Part shown: piece after piece, positions 24,044 through 34,703 of the stretch | Layout of the letters: each line of letters begins with the position of its first letter | Position numbering within the stretch: position 1 is the stretch's first letter | Source: Parastagonospora avenae f. sp. tritici 18332-5 | Taxonomy: Eukaryota; Ascomycota; Dothideomycetes; Pleosporales; Phaeosphaeriaceae | DNA length: 64,000 nucleotides | NCBI GenBank assembly: GCA_022559985.1 | Contig: JAFJTR010000014.1 | Location: 310,001 to 374,000, forward strand | Direction of reading: 5' to 3' | Program-made: the position numbers and the translations under genes | Notes under the pieces: model-generated | Database searches by the model: none | Seen by the model: only the letters and a program-made list of their open reading frames with translations | Told to the model about the DNA's origin: nothing

Positions 24044-25549
24044 ATGGCTTCCAACAGCACGGCAATTCCTCTACACTGCAACATTTGCCCCAAGCGACCA
24101 AACTTCAGCGACGTTTCACATTTGCTCACCCACATTGCCAGCAAAGGCCATTTATCCAACTACTACAAAGTCAAGGTCCGTTCGTCACATGAAGAGGCCT
24201 CTCGCCAACTCATCGATGCCTACGACCGCTGGTATGCCAGCTGGGGCGTCGAGCAGCTCATGTCAGAGCGCATGAATCAAAAGGACAAGCGCCGCTCTCG
24301 AGCGAGGCCAACGGGTATGGCCTCCTCTCCGCATGCTGCAGACCCTTGACCATGACTGACATGCACCATTGCAGCGCGTCCCGCCCCTGTGCCCACGATC
24401 GAAGCCCCTGCACCACGTCTCACACGTCGCGCCGCCGTCGGCAATCTCGTCGACCCGCGGCTATCAGACCAACAAGTCATCAAGGTCGAGCCTCTGGACT
24501 CCCCTGCACCTAGTGCCCGACCTGGGCCGGTACTTCGCCACCGCACTTTCGCACCTCACATGCAGTACTGGGCCACAGAGTCGCGTGCCAGCTCCCGCAG
24601 CTACACTAACCCGGACTATGAGACATCAAGCGAATACTCTGACCCGGGCGAGCGGCGTCGATACCGGTATGATGCGGCGGACTCGTGTGCCGTCGAGGAC
24701 GATCCCATCGAAGCTGCAGAGGACCCAATGGCCGTCAGTGAGTCTACCAAGTTGAAGGGTGTCTACTGGCCAGGCATGGACATCTTCGACTCTGCTACAC
24801 CCGAGATGCGTCGCAAGAGAAACCAGAAGAAGGACAGCTCTGTTGTCGCGCAACTGGAGCTCAACTCTCAGGATGTCGAAGCCATGGAGTTCATCTTCAC
24901 GCCGGGAGGCTCCTTCAAGCGGCAACGTCGGATCTCAAATGCTGAGTACGATGATGAAGAGGAGACGGAGATCAAGACGGAGAGCCCTCAGCCAACCAGG
25001 ACCCGGCCCGCACTCGCACGGCTGGATGCAAATGCTCGTCGACCACGCCATCAGACGCGCTCCATGTTTCCCTTCCACGCCCGTACCCAGTACGAAGATC
25101 GTGGTCGCTCAATCTTTGACAATGTTCAAAGCGATCGTGCCTCAAAGCGTAAGCGAGGAGGGTTCAGCGTCTATCAAGACGATGATGAAGAGGAGATCAC
25201 CTTCAGCCAGCCCGCAAGCATGACCTACCTCACCTCTGGCTTTACTCGTCAACCATCTCCATCACCCGCACCAACATTCACTTCATACAAGGCACTGAAT
25301 GAAGGATACCAGTACGACAACAAGGAGAATGCTCTACCTGCATTCTCTCAACAGGGTTACGGCAACTACCATAGCTATCAGGGTGCCGGCTTCCACCAAC
25401 AGAACTACGCTTATGGCTTGGCCCAGGACCAGCGCGCCTTCCAGTACAATGATCACATGTACAACGGGAATCAGATGTACCAACAGAACCACCAGGACGA
25501 CGATGATCAACGAACCATCACCGCACCGCCCTCGCCGTCGATGAGCTAG
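24044..25549 (+). CDS. Protein with an N-terminal C2H2/matrin-like zinc finger
   Basis: Exons 24044-24314 and 24375-25549 encode 481 aa. Residues 10-40 hold a single zinc-finger-like motif, Cys-x2-Cys then His-x5-His (CNICPKRPNFSDVSHLLTH, then SKGH), of the U1/matrin-like kind. The rest is low-complexity: acidic stretches (DDEEETEIK, DDDEEEITF), basic patches that could be nuclear signals (SKRKRGG, RKRNQKK), and a Gln/Tyr/Asn-rich C-terminal third. A nuclear, nucleic-acid-binding role is inferred. I do not recognise an orthologue. The start is the ATG at 24044 rather than an upstream GTG in frame. Confidence 0.82.
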
Positions 25550-26415
25550 GCACTAGCAACCTCGTAGACAGTCGGCTTTCACTACCTGTCACGATCGCAC
25601 GACCAACCATAACGACCCATATTCATTCGGCACCAATGTGCCACTGCGTATACCCAACCAACGCCTTCCGCTTCGTTTTCTTCTGGCTTTTACTTGTTCT
25701 GTGGGCGATGTCACGCGCGCGACTTTTTTCCTTTGCCTGATGTTCCACACGCGACATGATAGTATGCGACATGGACTACGACTAACGACTAACAACATCC
25801 GTTATGATCTAACATGATGCTACTGCCGGGGCAGCACACTGGATCGATTTGCAGAAACTGCTGTATGTTCGCCATTTCTATGCCACTTTCTTCACGAGCA
25901 TGGATGGCAGGAGGGATGATGATGGGCTTGTACGGTATCACTGCTTTTCGATCATATACAATTTCAATACAGGAGCCTCGGTAGATTTGAATTTTCTTAC
26001 GCAATATTGGTGATCGATTGCGTGATGCTGCATTGGTGAGGCTGTTCGGTTCGCGACCCGGATACTCACCACCATGGGCAGGCACGCTACTGGGCACCTG
26101 CTACTTCATGCCATACTTGCACCTCCCACATGGAGCCGCCTCTGGTTTTAGTGCTCGCATTATGTCGGGTACAGCGACCGGCCCGCAGCAATCACCGGCC
26201 ATGATTCATGTATGCATACAGAATCTGCAATTCTCTTACATTCTTACGTAGGCATGCAGCTGGTGTACCGCATTCTTTTGGTGCTTTTGCGCCACTTCCT
26301 TGGAATTGCAGAATAATACACTCACTCAGGTCACTAGAAAGGATGTCTGAAAGTTTACACATACCACTCTTTCATATCAATCCAGTCATCAAGAATTACC
26401 ACTTAAATAAATACC
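25550..26415. other. Intergenic, convergent 3' flanks
   Basis: About 870 bp between convergent genes with no recognisable ORF, RNA gene or repeat. Confidence 0.5.
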
Positions 26416-29040
26416 CTACTCACAAAAATCCATAACATCATCATCATCCTCTCCCTCAGCATCGACATCAGAGCCTTCTTCCAGCTTATCCACTCCCGAA
26501 CTCCGCATCTCGACATCTTCCTCGTGTCTGATCTGACTCTGTTCGTCGTTCTTGCTATCTTTCCTCTCATCCTTGCACGTCGCAGCCGTGGACTGACTAT
26601 CCAAACCACTGCTAGCTGAAAATTCAACTTCAACCGCCCTACCCTTGCCCTTCCCCTCATACTTCAGCTCCGGATGAACCCTCGTATCTTGCATCGGCGG
26701 GAAGGAATTCGTCATTCCCTCGTCCCCTCTAGACCAATTATCCCAGCCGCCCAAATGAATGCCAGTTTCCTTCTTCCTCTCAACGCTCGCCGTCTGCTGC
26801 ACTGAAGCCCCTTCTTCTCCAGAGTCGCTAGATGGCTTCAACAGCTCTTCAACAGCCATGCCCACATCGCCACCACACGCGTCCAACATCTCTCTATTCC
26901 GCTCCCGGTCGTAAAACCCCATGGCATGGAGCGTGGCGAGACTCTCCTCACTGACTGGTGGAGGGGAGGGTGTGAGTTGCCTTTGTGTAGTCGCTAGATT
27001 GCCTTTCAATATATCCAAGGTGCGCTGCCACTTGTCTTGTACTTGGCCCAGATCATCGCGTGGCTGCTGTATATTTGATTCTCCTGGTTGCCACAAAGTG
27101 GCGGGGTTAGCTTGGTTCAAATCGAAGAAATCGAGGTTTTGATGGGAGCGTGGTGGGAGTTGGCGGGGCGGGGGAGAGAGAGGTGGAGGCGGACCTCTAG
27201 TCGCTGCAGCTGCCTCCATGCGAAGAATGCCAATCGCACGTGACAAGTCTCCTCGAGTCACTTGCAAGGCTTCCAGGCATCGCTGATCGGAGGCGAGATG
27301 CATGGATCTAAGGACGCTGAGGTTGTTCGCGGTTTGGAATACATCATCCCGCTGGGCACCTACACCTTTGCCTTTGTCTTGACTACCTTCATCAGGCACT
27401 TCAAGTTCTCCTGTATCCAACTTGTGCAAGTATGCTGGTATATGTAGTTGGATTTTGGTACGCTCCAGATCACCCTCGTTTTTCAACAGCTGCTGCCTGC
27501 AGAGTTCTTCGTCGCACAAGCCCATGGATACGAGGATGGCGTGCTTGGTGTCGAAATCGAGAGGCTCGTCCGCGGTATCGCCAGCTGGGGGTCTATCTGC
27601 CATTGTTGTTTCGGAATGGGGGTGTGGCGCCTCCCACAACGTACCCTCTCTTTGTTTCTTCGTCGGACTCCCATCATCATGATGGGCTGAGCTCACACGT
27701 TTCTTGCGATTTATAACGTCCAGTGCTGTCTGGAGGGACGGTCGGTTCGTACGCGTCTCTCCGTCTCTCTCCACAGATTCGCGGATCGTCTCAACCGCTT
27801 TGGAAGTACTGGTCGAAGACTGGTTCTGCCGTAAAAACTCAGTCAGCTTCGGGCTGAAGCTTTGCTTGCGCTTTTCGACGTCCGCATTGGTTTGCTGCAT
27901 TTTGGCGATGCGTGCTTGGATAGCCATTAGCTCGGGGTTTGTTGCTTTCTGATGTGCGATCAGTTCTACTGTGGCCCCGAAGTATTCGTCGCTGTCATCT
28001 TCCTGTTCCTCTCTCCCACTGGTATGCCCTTCTCCAGTAGATGTATTACCACCCCTACCATGCTGCCTTTCTTCACGGATCAGCCGATCCAATTTGTCTC
28101 TCGCGGCTTGTAGCTCCAACGCCTCTTGCTCCTCTGTAAGCTTCGACTGGTTCTTGACACCACTGGAACCTGCTTGGGTAGGGTTCGGCATCCATTCGCT
28201 CTTAGACGACTGAGAACTGCCGGTATCAAGTCCGCCTGGGCTCGTCGAGAAGTATTCATCTTTCAATAGATCGCCCTGGCTATTCTTGATCGCAGTGGCA
28301 ATCTCTTCTTCGTCGAACTCGTCCGAATCGGGATATTCATCATCAAGACTCTGATAGTAGGCTGAAATAGCATCGTCCAAGTTCCAGTTATTCGATGCGA
28401 GGAATGGTAGTGCGCGTGCTATTGGCTGACCGATGATACTCACAAGACTTTCTAGCTCAACTTCTTGTTCCCTCGTAAGCTCTTGCACTGTGCGTGATTT
28501 TGCTCCGCTGGTACGTCCCGCAATTGCTTGTTGGAGTCCATTGAGTTGCTGCTGGTCAAGTGCAAGATCCAGCATCTCTCCAAATATGTCCTCTCTAGCC
28601 ATTTTCAGGCTTTCCGTAGGGTTGTGTATTGTCCCCACCTTTGCGCTAAGTATTTCTTCGTCCAATTGGAGTTTCAGGCATTTTTTCAGCATTCCGAGCA
28701 ATCTTTGTCGATGGCTCGCGAGAGGGTCCGCGCCAGGATGAAGGCTTGTTCCGCAAGTTGTTGCGATTAACTTTATACATTTTCGGAGTATTTCTTCCTC
28801 ATCACGGACTGTGTTTTTGATGATGTTGAACGCTCTATCGAGAAGACTGGTTTCGATCCTCCTGGCTGCTTCGGGACCAGTGCGTGGGGCGGCAGCATTT
28901 GCCTCGCGGATTGCATTCCTGGGAGAAGAAGCACGCGGGGGAGGCTCTTCAATCGAGTCGAATTTTATCTTACCCTTTCCATTCGCTTTTGTGATGGCCT
29001 GAATTTCTTCAGCCTCCGTCGAGGTCACCGAGTGAACTTC
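26416..29040 (-). CDS. Multi-UBA domain protein (5' end uncertain)
   Basis: A frame of about 875 codons. It has a predicted helical N-terminal region (DRAFNIIKNTVRDEEEILRK), a UIM-like motif (DEEEIATAIKNSQGD, near 28,290) and coiled-coil-like charged stretches. Three UBA-like modules follow: ILVSMGLCDEELCRQQL near 27.5 kb, LRSMHLASDQRCLEAL near 27.3 kb and LHAMGFYDRERNREML near 26.9 kb. The acidic tail ends EGEDDDDVMDFCE. Ubiquitin binding is inferred. There is no ATG in the first ~120 codons. The frame opens exactly after a CTAG acceptor-like site at 29041-29044, which is also the stop of the upstream gene. A missing 5' exon or a fusion with that gene is likely. Confidence 0.75.
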   Translation of the reverse strand, partial: EVHSVTSTEAEEIQAITKANGKGKIKFDSIEEPPPRASSPRNAIREANAAAPRTGPEAARRIETSLLDRAFNIIKNTVRDEEEILRKCIKLIATTCGTSLHPGADPLASHRQRLLGMLKKCLKLQLDEEILSAKVGTIHNPTESLKMAREDIFGEMLDLALDQQQLNGLQQAIAGRTSGAKSRTVQELTREQEVELESLVSIIGQPIARALPFLASNNWNLDDAISAYYQSLDDEYPDSDEFDEEEIATAIKNSQGDLLKDEYFSTSPGGLDTGSSQSSKSEWMPNPTQAGSSGVKNQSKLTEEQEALELQAARDKLDRLIREERQHGRGGNTSTGEGHTSGREEQEDDSDEYFGATVELIAHQKATNPELMAIQARIAKMQQTNADVEKRKQSFSPKLTEFLRQNQSSTSTSKAVETIRESVERDGETRTNRPSLQTALDVINRKKRVSSAHHDDGSPTKKQREGTLWEAPHPHSETTMADRPPAGDTADEPLDFDTKHAILVSMGLCDEELCRQQLLKNEGDLERTKIQLHIPAYLHKLDTGELEVPDEGSQDKGKGVGAQRDDVFQTANNLSVLRSMHLASDQRCLEALQVTRGDLSRAIGILRMEAAAATRGPPPPLSPPPRQLPPRSHQNLDFFDLNQANPATLWQPGESNIQQPRDDLGQVQDKWQRTLDILKGNLATTQRQLTPSPPPVSEESLATLHAMGFYDRERNREMLDACGGDVGMAVEELLKPSSDSGEEGASVQQTASVERKKETGIHLGGWDNWSRGDEGMTNSFPPMQDTRVHPELKYEGKGKGRAVEVEFSASSGLDSQSTAATCKDERKDSKNDEQSQIRHEEDVEMRSSGVDKLEEGSDVDAEGEDDDDVMDFCE

Positions 29041-29697
29041 CTAGTCTGCACTCGACTCTTGAGCGGCGGCGGCTCGTGCAAGGCATAGCATGTGAGCATT
29101 TCTGCTCTTGATCTGTGCCACCTTCTGAGGGTCGATGATGAGTCGACTCCATGCTATCCTGGCCGTTTCGTACAAGTACTTCCACCTCGCTACGTCCACG
29201 GAGGACTGTTTCCCGACAAGTCTATGGCTTTTGCGCAACTGGTCATGGTCGGCGATGAAGATGGGGATTGCGACAAGAGGTCCGCCGTACGCTTGCATCC
29301 CGTTAATGCCAGCATTGAATGCACCGACATCTTCTTGGCGCGGTATGTAGTATGCAAAGTCTCGCCCATCGTCGAAGAAGTCTGTGATGCAGACGATTAT
29401 GGTGGCTCGACATTCTCCGTCCATCGCTAAATCTGGGCCACCTGAGTTCCTGTACAGCAGCTGCTCGAATTTTTCGTCGAGGGGATCTACTATCGGTTTT
29501 ACAGATTGCCAAAGGTCCCAGCATCTATGATCGTCAGCACTGACCAGTCTCCTAGACATGATAATTCCTCACGGTGTCAAATATATCTGGCACCATTTCG
29601 ATTTCAGGGCCTTGCCAATTATTATTGGTTCGGCTGGAAGACCAAACTCGACAAGAAGGGACTGCATGTGCGTTGGTGGTGGGCGCGGTGACGCCAT
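29041..29697 (-). CDS. Protein of unknown function (may be 5' part of the multi-UBA gene)
   Basis: Exons 29697-29573 and 29524-29041 encode 202 aa. The 48-bp intron (GTGAGG, branch GTGCTGAC, ATCATAG) links MASPRPPPTHMQSLLVEFGL...QIYLTP to CWDLWQSVKPIVDPLDEKFE. A hydrophobic strand ATIIVCITDFFDDGRDFAYY and a second strand GGPLVAIPIFIADHD suggest a Rossmann-like alpha/beta fold. I recognise no family. The stop falls on the base just before the multi-UBA frame on the same strand. An alternative weak intron, 29121-29041 (GTGGCA...CTAG, 81 bp), would remove the stop and join both frames in phase into one protein of about 1050 aa. Confidence 0.6.
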
Positions 29698-30085
29698 AGT
29701 GGATGCTTGCGGGAGATACGAAGGTAATATATGCGAAGTAACTGAAGCGCAAGCGCAAGAAAGGGATAGAGTGATATGGCAGTATTGGAACCGCGCGCAT
29801 CAGCTAGCAAGAGCAGTGGTCCTAAGCTCGGCGGACGGCCACGTGGTGTGTAAAGGTGGAAAGTACACAGCTCCTGCCTCACTACAGGTCCGCCGGCGCC
29901 AGCAAAAACATAGTGAAGAGGTAGCCTAGGTCTACCCGAAACGCTTTGTAATGCCATGTAGGATATTTCATAGTAGCGCACATATCCAGGCTGCTTTATA
30001 AACTTATAGGCGTGCTCCCAAAGACTGTTAGATCACGCCGTGTAGGTGCAGAGTGGATATGAATCTTGCCTTTACCTGGTTGTTC
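29698..30085. other. Intergenic
   Basis: About 390 bp between two minus-strand genes. No gene seen; presumed promoter of the unknown gene. Confidence 0.45.
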
Positions 30086-30667
30086 TCAAAACTCCTTCAT
30101 GATGCTTTCATCTCCAATGCGTTGCGTAAAGACGACCTTTCTTCTCTGAATCCTCCAGATACCGCTAGCGCCTGGCACACCTTCGAGATCACCTCCCTTT
30201 GCAGGAAGCAAAACGAGCTCGTCTAGGTAGCGACCGTACGCAGATAGCATCTTGCCTTCGTGCGGACCCTGCCCAAAGTGTACGCCGATGAAGTGCGTCG
30301 CTGCCGTTGCACCTTTACCATCCTCTCGAAAGACGATCGATTGGGTTGTGAGGCTGTGATGCGTCCGAATAGGTCCGAGGCTGGATTCTATCAGTCATGG
30401 CGGAGCTGATACGACAAGAGATGAACTGTACACGTACCGGTTCTGTATTGCTGCGCTTACGCTACCGACACCTTCCAGATTTGAGTTGAATGGATAGTCC
30501 GCATGGACATCGCTCACGAACACCTGTTCCAGCAGCTCGAAGTTCTTAGTATCTAAGGCCTCGCAGTAGCGCGACAAAACGTTGCTTATTGCCAGATGGC
30601 CGAGGGCGTTAGATCCAGCCATCATGTTCTGGTGTAATTCGAGATTGATTGTGTTGTTGTCTGACAT
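30086..30667 (-). CDS. SnoaL-like/NTF2-fold protein
   Basis: Exons 30667-30438 and 30380-30086 encode 174 aa. The intron (GTACGT...ATCCAG, 57 bp) joins SAAIQNR to LGPIRTHHSLTTQSIVF in phase. The pattern of a helix with LSRYCEALDTKNFELLEQVF, then SDVHADYP, and later GRYLDELVL and WRIQRRKVVFTQRIGD is that of SnoaL_4-type NTF2-like proteins. Relatives include polyketide cyclases, dehydratases and many uncharacterised fungal proteins. Without a partner gene next door the substrate is open. The start is the ATG at 30667 (MSDNNTINLELHQN). Confidence 0.82.
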
Positions 30668-32590
30668 GTCATTGGTACAGCATCACTGGCGCCGATGTAA
30701 GCCTTACATATGTCTTTCGGCACCCCGCATCGCGTCACCGGAACACAAGGCACGAGAGATGCGAGCGCAACGGATAGTCAGGCATAATGAGCTGCTCTAT
30801 GCATTTTTTGTGTTGTTGCTTCGTAGTTTGAATACGGATTTCCTGGTGAACTGAGGATGCGCTCACAGGAGCTCTTGAACGGCCAGGATCTGTTTGAATA
30901 TCTCGGTAACAGCGTCAACGGGTAGTATCAATTCAAGGATGATGGCTGCAAGTCCGATATGATGAATGAGCCGAGCTCTTAAGTTGCAGAAGAAGAGATA
31001 AATAAATAATGCAGCTAGACTGCGACAACAGTCTGAGACATTGGAAAAGTCTCAAGACTCCCCAGACGTATTCGCAGCTCTGTCTTGTCGTTTTCTCCAA
31101 GACATACGTAAGTAGAGCTGTCTACACAAACTCTATGTATCGTATGTAATGTTGGCACAGGCCATCCTCACTCTAGCACCATACCTACCTAGGTACTAGC
31201 AATTCACCCTCTCGTCCTCACGTCTTCCCGTCATCAGCCACCAACCCCCCAATCCTCAACTCACTGCAGAAGTACCGTAAATCAGTCTATGAGTACGCTT
31301 CATCGCCGCACTATCTTCTACACCCATCCTTGAGCTCTTCCAAAAACCCAACACCCCGTCACCGTTCCGCGGAAAAGGCGCGAAGCGCACAGTCCCCCAT
31401 GGGAGAAAAAACAAGGCAGCAGAAGCCCATATCTGGGACCGAGACGAACGCACTTGTTAGTATTTTTCGACGCTCGGGCTAGATGCGGCATGTCCCGTCA
31501 GAAAGCGTGGCGTCCTCATAGACCCCGTCGAAGTTCGTCGACAAAAAACGGGTGAAGGGATTCGTTGGGCTGGGCTACATGTGTACATGTAACTGACGCG
31601 TGCCTTGCCCTGAAGACACGTGGAGATAATCATCTCTACACTTCTCCCCCTTGATGGGAATTGTCCTGGACATGTCTTTTCCGCCGCCACTTACGGCGCG
31701 GCTCGGTGTTATAGCGCCGTGTTCTACAGTAGTGCAGAATCTAACGTCAAGCGACTGTTCCACTTCTGTTCACTTCTCCCGCCGAGCGCTCGGAGATGGA
31801 CAAACCTTTTTTTGGCCACAGTGGTCTGAGGATTGTTTTCGTAGACTTTGTGGGGGGTACGTTGCTGATTGGCTGTGGACGGGGACCGCCGAGTCGGGGA
31901 CACAAGAGGGCCAGATCTACTCCCGATGCCGGTAGATGGATGTTGTGTTACGGTGGGTTGGGATGTCGAGGACCATGGCTGATCGGGTAAATTGGGCACG
32001 AGAGCGTGGAGCCGCATGGAAGCAGCTCGAGTTTTAGAAAGAGTCGGATAATGATGGTGCATGAGACCACGGGAATGGACCAGAAGACTAGGAAGAGGAA
32101 GGGGTACTGAAGCGTCTATGTCGCGTTTAGAAGATTGTGGACCTGGTGGTTCGGGCGTCGTCTGCAACCTGAGAAAGGACTTTGGTGACGTGACCAACAT
32201 GCACATGTGGGTACTTCGGTTTCCTTGCCATTAGGGATACTATCTTATACAGCTGGTGGCCAGTAACTCCATGCATGAGAAAGATATGTTACATTAGAAG
32301 ACAGTGAAAAGGCTCGTAGAGATTAAAACCGACAAAGAATGAGCGACCGCTCACTTACGTCGATGCAAAGCTCTTCGTGTATGTCGTCGTATCATCTTTC
32401 AAACCAAAGGCATCGTTGCATCTTCGAGCTTCGGCTCGACCAGATGAAGGGTAACCGACCTGACCGGCAAGTCCAATAAGCTCTTGACCATTAAAGTGCG
32501 TGTGCCACGTATTCAATGCAAATCCTGAAGTAATGCATTTTCAAAACCCAATGACATGCAAAAGTGCCCAACTCCGAGGAAGCCTCATGC
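30668..32590. other. Long intergenic region
   Basis: About 1.9 kb. The longest frame is a 160-codon minus-strand ORF at 31724-32206 without family features. A 65-codon minus frame at 31256-31453 looks protein-like (SSRMGVEDSAAMKRTHRLIYG) but I cannot place it in a gene. No RNA gene or repeat recognised. Confidence 0.4.
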
Positions 32591-34703
32591 CTAGAATGGG
32601 CGCATATTAGGCATGCCAAGCTGTGGGTGCGGGGCCATCATAGCTGCTCCAGCGCCGGAAGGTCCAAGGCGGTGGAACATCTGGATCAAACGCTCGCCAA
32701 CACTGGGCTCCAGTTCAGTGCCATCCCTTGCGATTTTGACTTCTCGGTTGGCGTTCCAAGGGTTGCGAAGCCCGCGCGTGCGGTAAAATGGTAGACGTTG
32801 GGTCGAGCACCATTCAATCTCGAACGGTTTGCCCCAGCTCTGTGCGACCACTTGATTATCTCCCTGAACTGCCTTGTCTTCTTTCTCAGGCGCTTCTTCC
32901 TCCGCCTCCGTTTCAGAAAGTTCTGCTTCCCAGAATATTGTGCCACGGGCCGAATCGTCGATGATCTTGCCTCTGGGAGCCCACTCGGTTGCCGATGTGG
33001 GGATTGACTTGGGAACGTCAGGCGCATCGACGATATTTTCGGGTTTGGGCACCGCGCCAACGACCTGAGATCCATCATCAAGAATGGGGGAGGTCATTCG
33101 AGCGTAGCCAAAGTACTCGCCAGACTTGTTCGCCGAGAAAATCAGGTAGACGTGTTCAGTCGACTACAATGAATTAGTAGAGGTACAGAGAGCGGCTAGA
33201 AATCCTTATGCTTACACTGAAGGCCTTGTTAAGAACCTCTTCGTTGTGAGATTGTGTAGCCCATATTCCGTTGCGAACACTGAGCTCCAAGTCCTGAAGT
33301 GTCAGACTCTTGACGATGAAGTATTTGCTTGAAGGTGTTGAAGCTCCCGGGGCAGCATCTCCATCCTGAACAGAGAACTGTTCAGTGGCGCCTCCTTTTG
33401 CTTCTTCGGTTGCCTCGTCGCCAACTTGGGGACTATGTGGTGGTGAAACATTGGCATGCGGCGTGCCTACCATGGCTGATGGTCCCGTGGGTACTCCTGA
33501 GGCGGGCGCCGAACTGCGACGTAGACGACAAACAAGGCGGACACCATTGAAGCGAGAGTCGTGAAATCGATGCATAGCGGCTGTGCACGAAGCCTCTGAA
33601 CGATAGTTTACAAAAGCACAATTGCTCTTCGAGATCAAGAACAAGCTCTCGATATCTTTCGTCGCTTCACGAGAGAAGTGGTCCTTGAGAGCCATGACCG
33701 TTGTACCTGGAGGGAGATTTCCAACCCAGAGCGCGTGGCCTGATTGTTTCGGTTTTCGCGGTGGTCCGCGAGGTATCGAACTGACAGGGCCGGATTGGGT
33801 CATGCCTGTGAGCATACTGTTAGTTAAGATCCTCATTGTAAAGTGCCGTATCCTCTGGTGGTGAAGAGAGTGCAGCTTACCTTGTGCTCTCATAAAAGGC
33901 AAGCCCATTCCAGCTTGATCACCTTGCAGACCTATCGTGCCTACACGCGTGCCTGAAAATCCTCCATCGAGTGGTTGGTAGTTCATATGTTGTGGACTAG
34001 CCACGCCAGCGCTTGTGTCTGTCATGCTTTCTCTTCTTGCATACAGCGCCTGGTTCTGCAAGCCCTGTACTGGATACCCGTGATTGTACTGGCCTTGATG
34101 TCCGTACGGTGCTGTATAGTACATATATTGTGAAGCTCCAGGATAATTTTGGTAAGCTGGTTGCATTGAAGTCGGGGGCATGCGCGCCTGGTTGGGACCA
34201 AATGGCGCGTAGGCACTGTGCTGAGAGCCCTGCGCGTAAGCCTGCTGCTGGTAAGGACCCGCAGCGTATCCATTGCCATACGGAGAGTGATTAGGCATAC
34301 CGCTAGAGGCATGTGGAGGCATCTGAATATTCTGACCCATCTGATAAACAACAGCCGGTGCTGACGCGCCTGAGAGCGAGCGAGGTATGGCATGAGAGCC
34401 TTGAGGATTGACTGACGCATCTTCGATTGAGCCGTAATCAGGCAATGTGCCAGCCATCGAGGACATGTTCAAGGGGGATGCGCCATGGTTCAGAGGTGGG
34501 TAGTGTGCTGTCGGATGCCCTGAGGAACGATAGTCGTGTCGAGTTTGGCTTTGTGGGATGGCGCTAAGCTGCGAGTAGAACGGAGTACTGATTTCTGGTG
34601 ATTTCTGGGAAGCTGCAGGAAAAACTTGGTTCCCATCACTCGCAAACCCGGTTGCTGCGTTGTCCAGGGCCTGTGGCTGAGAGGTAGGAGGTAGGTCGCC
34701 CAT
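32591..34703 (-). CDS. RRM + YTH domain RNA-binding protein (putative m6A reader)
   Basis: Exons 34703-33881, 33805-33216 and 33163-32591 encode 661 aa. The N-terminal ~270 residues are Gln/Pro/Tyr/Ser-rich. An RRM follows (HALWVGNLPPGTTVMALKDH as RNP2 side, NCAFVNYRSE as RNP1). The YTH domain begins FIVKSLTLQDLELSVRNGIW and continues VYLIFSANKSGEYFGYARM and SWGKPFEIEWCS. Trp residues in GIWATQ and SWGKPFEIEW are candidates for the methyl-adenosine cage. A long acidic insertion (SETEAEEEAPEKEDK) interrupts the domain. It should bind N6-methyladenosine in RNA. The ATG at 34703 (MGDLPPTSQ) is my choice; the frame stays open upstream without an ATG at its head, so a 5' exon is possible. Confidence 0.88.

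Noticed and set aside
26018..26251. Possible tRNA-like segment containing GGTTCGCGACCC
   Set aside because: No acceptor stem or D-arm could be paired around it.
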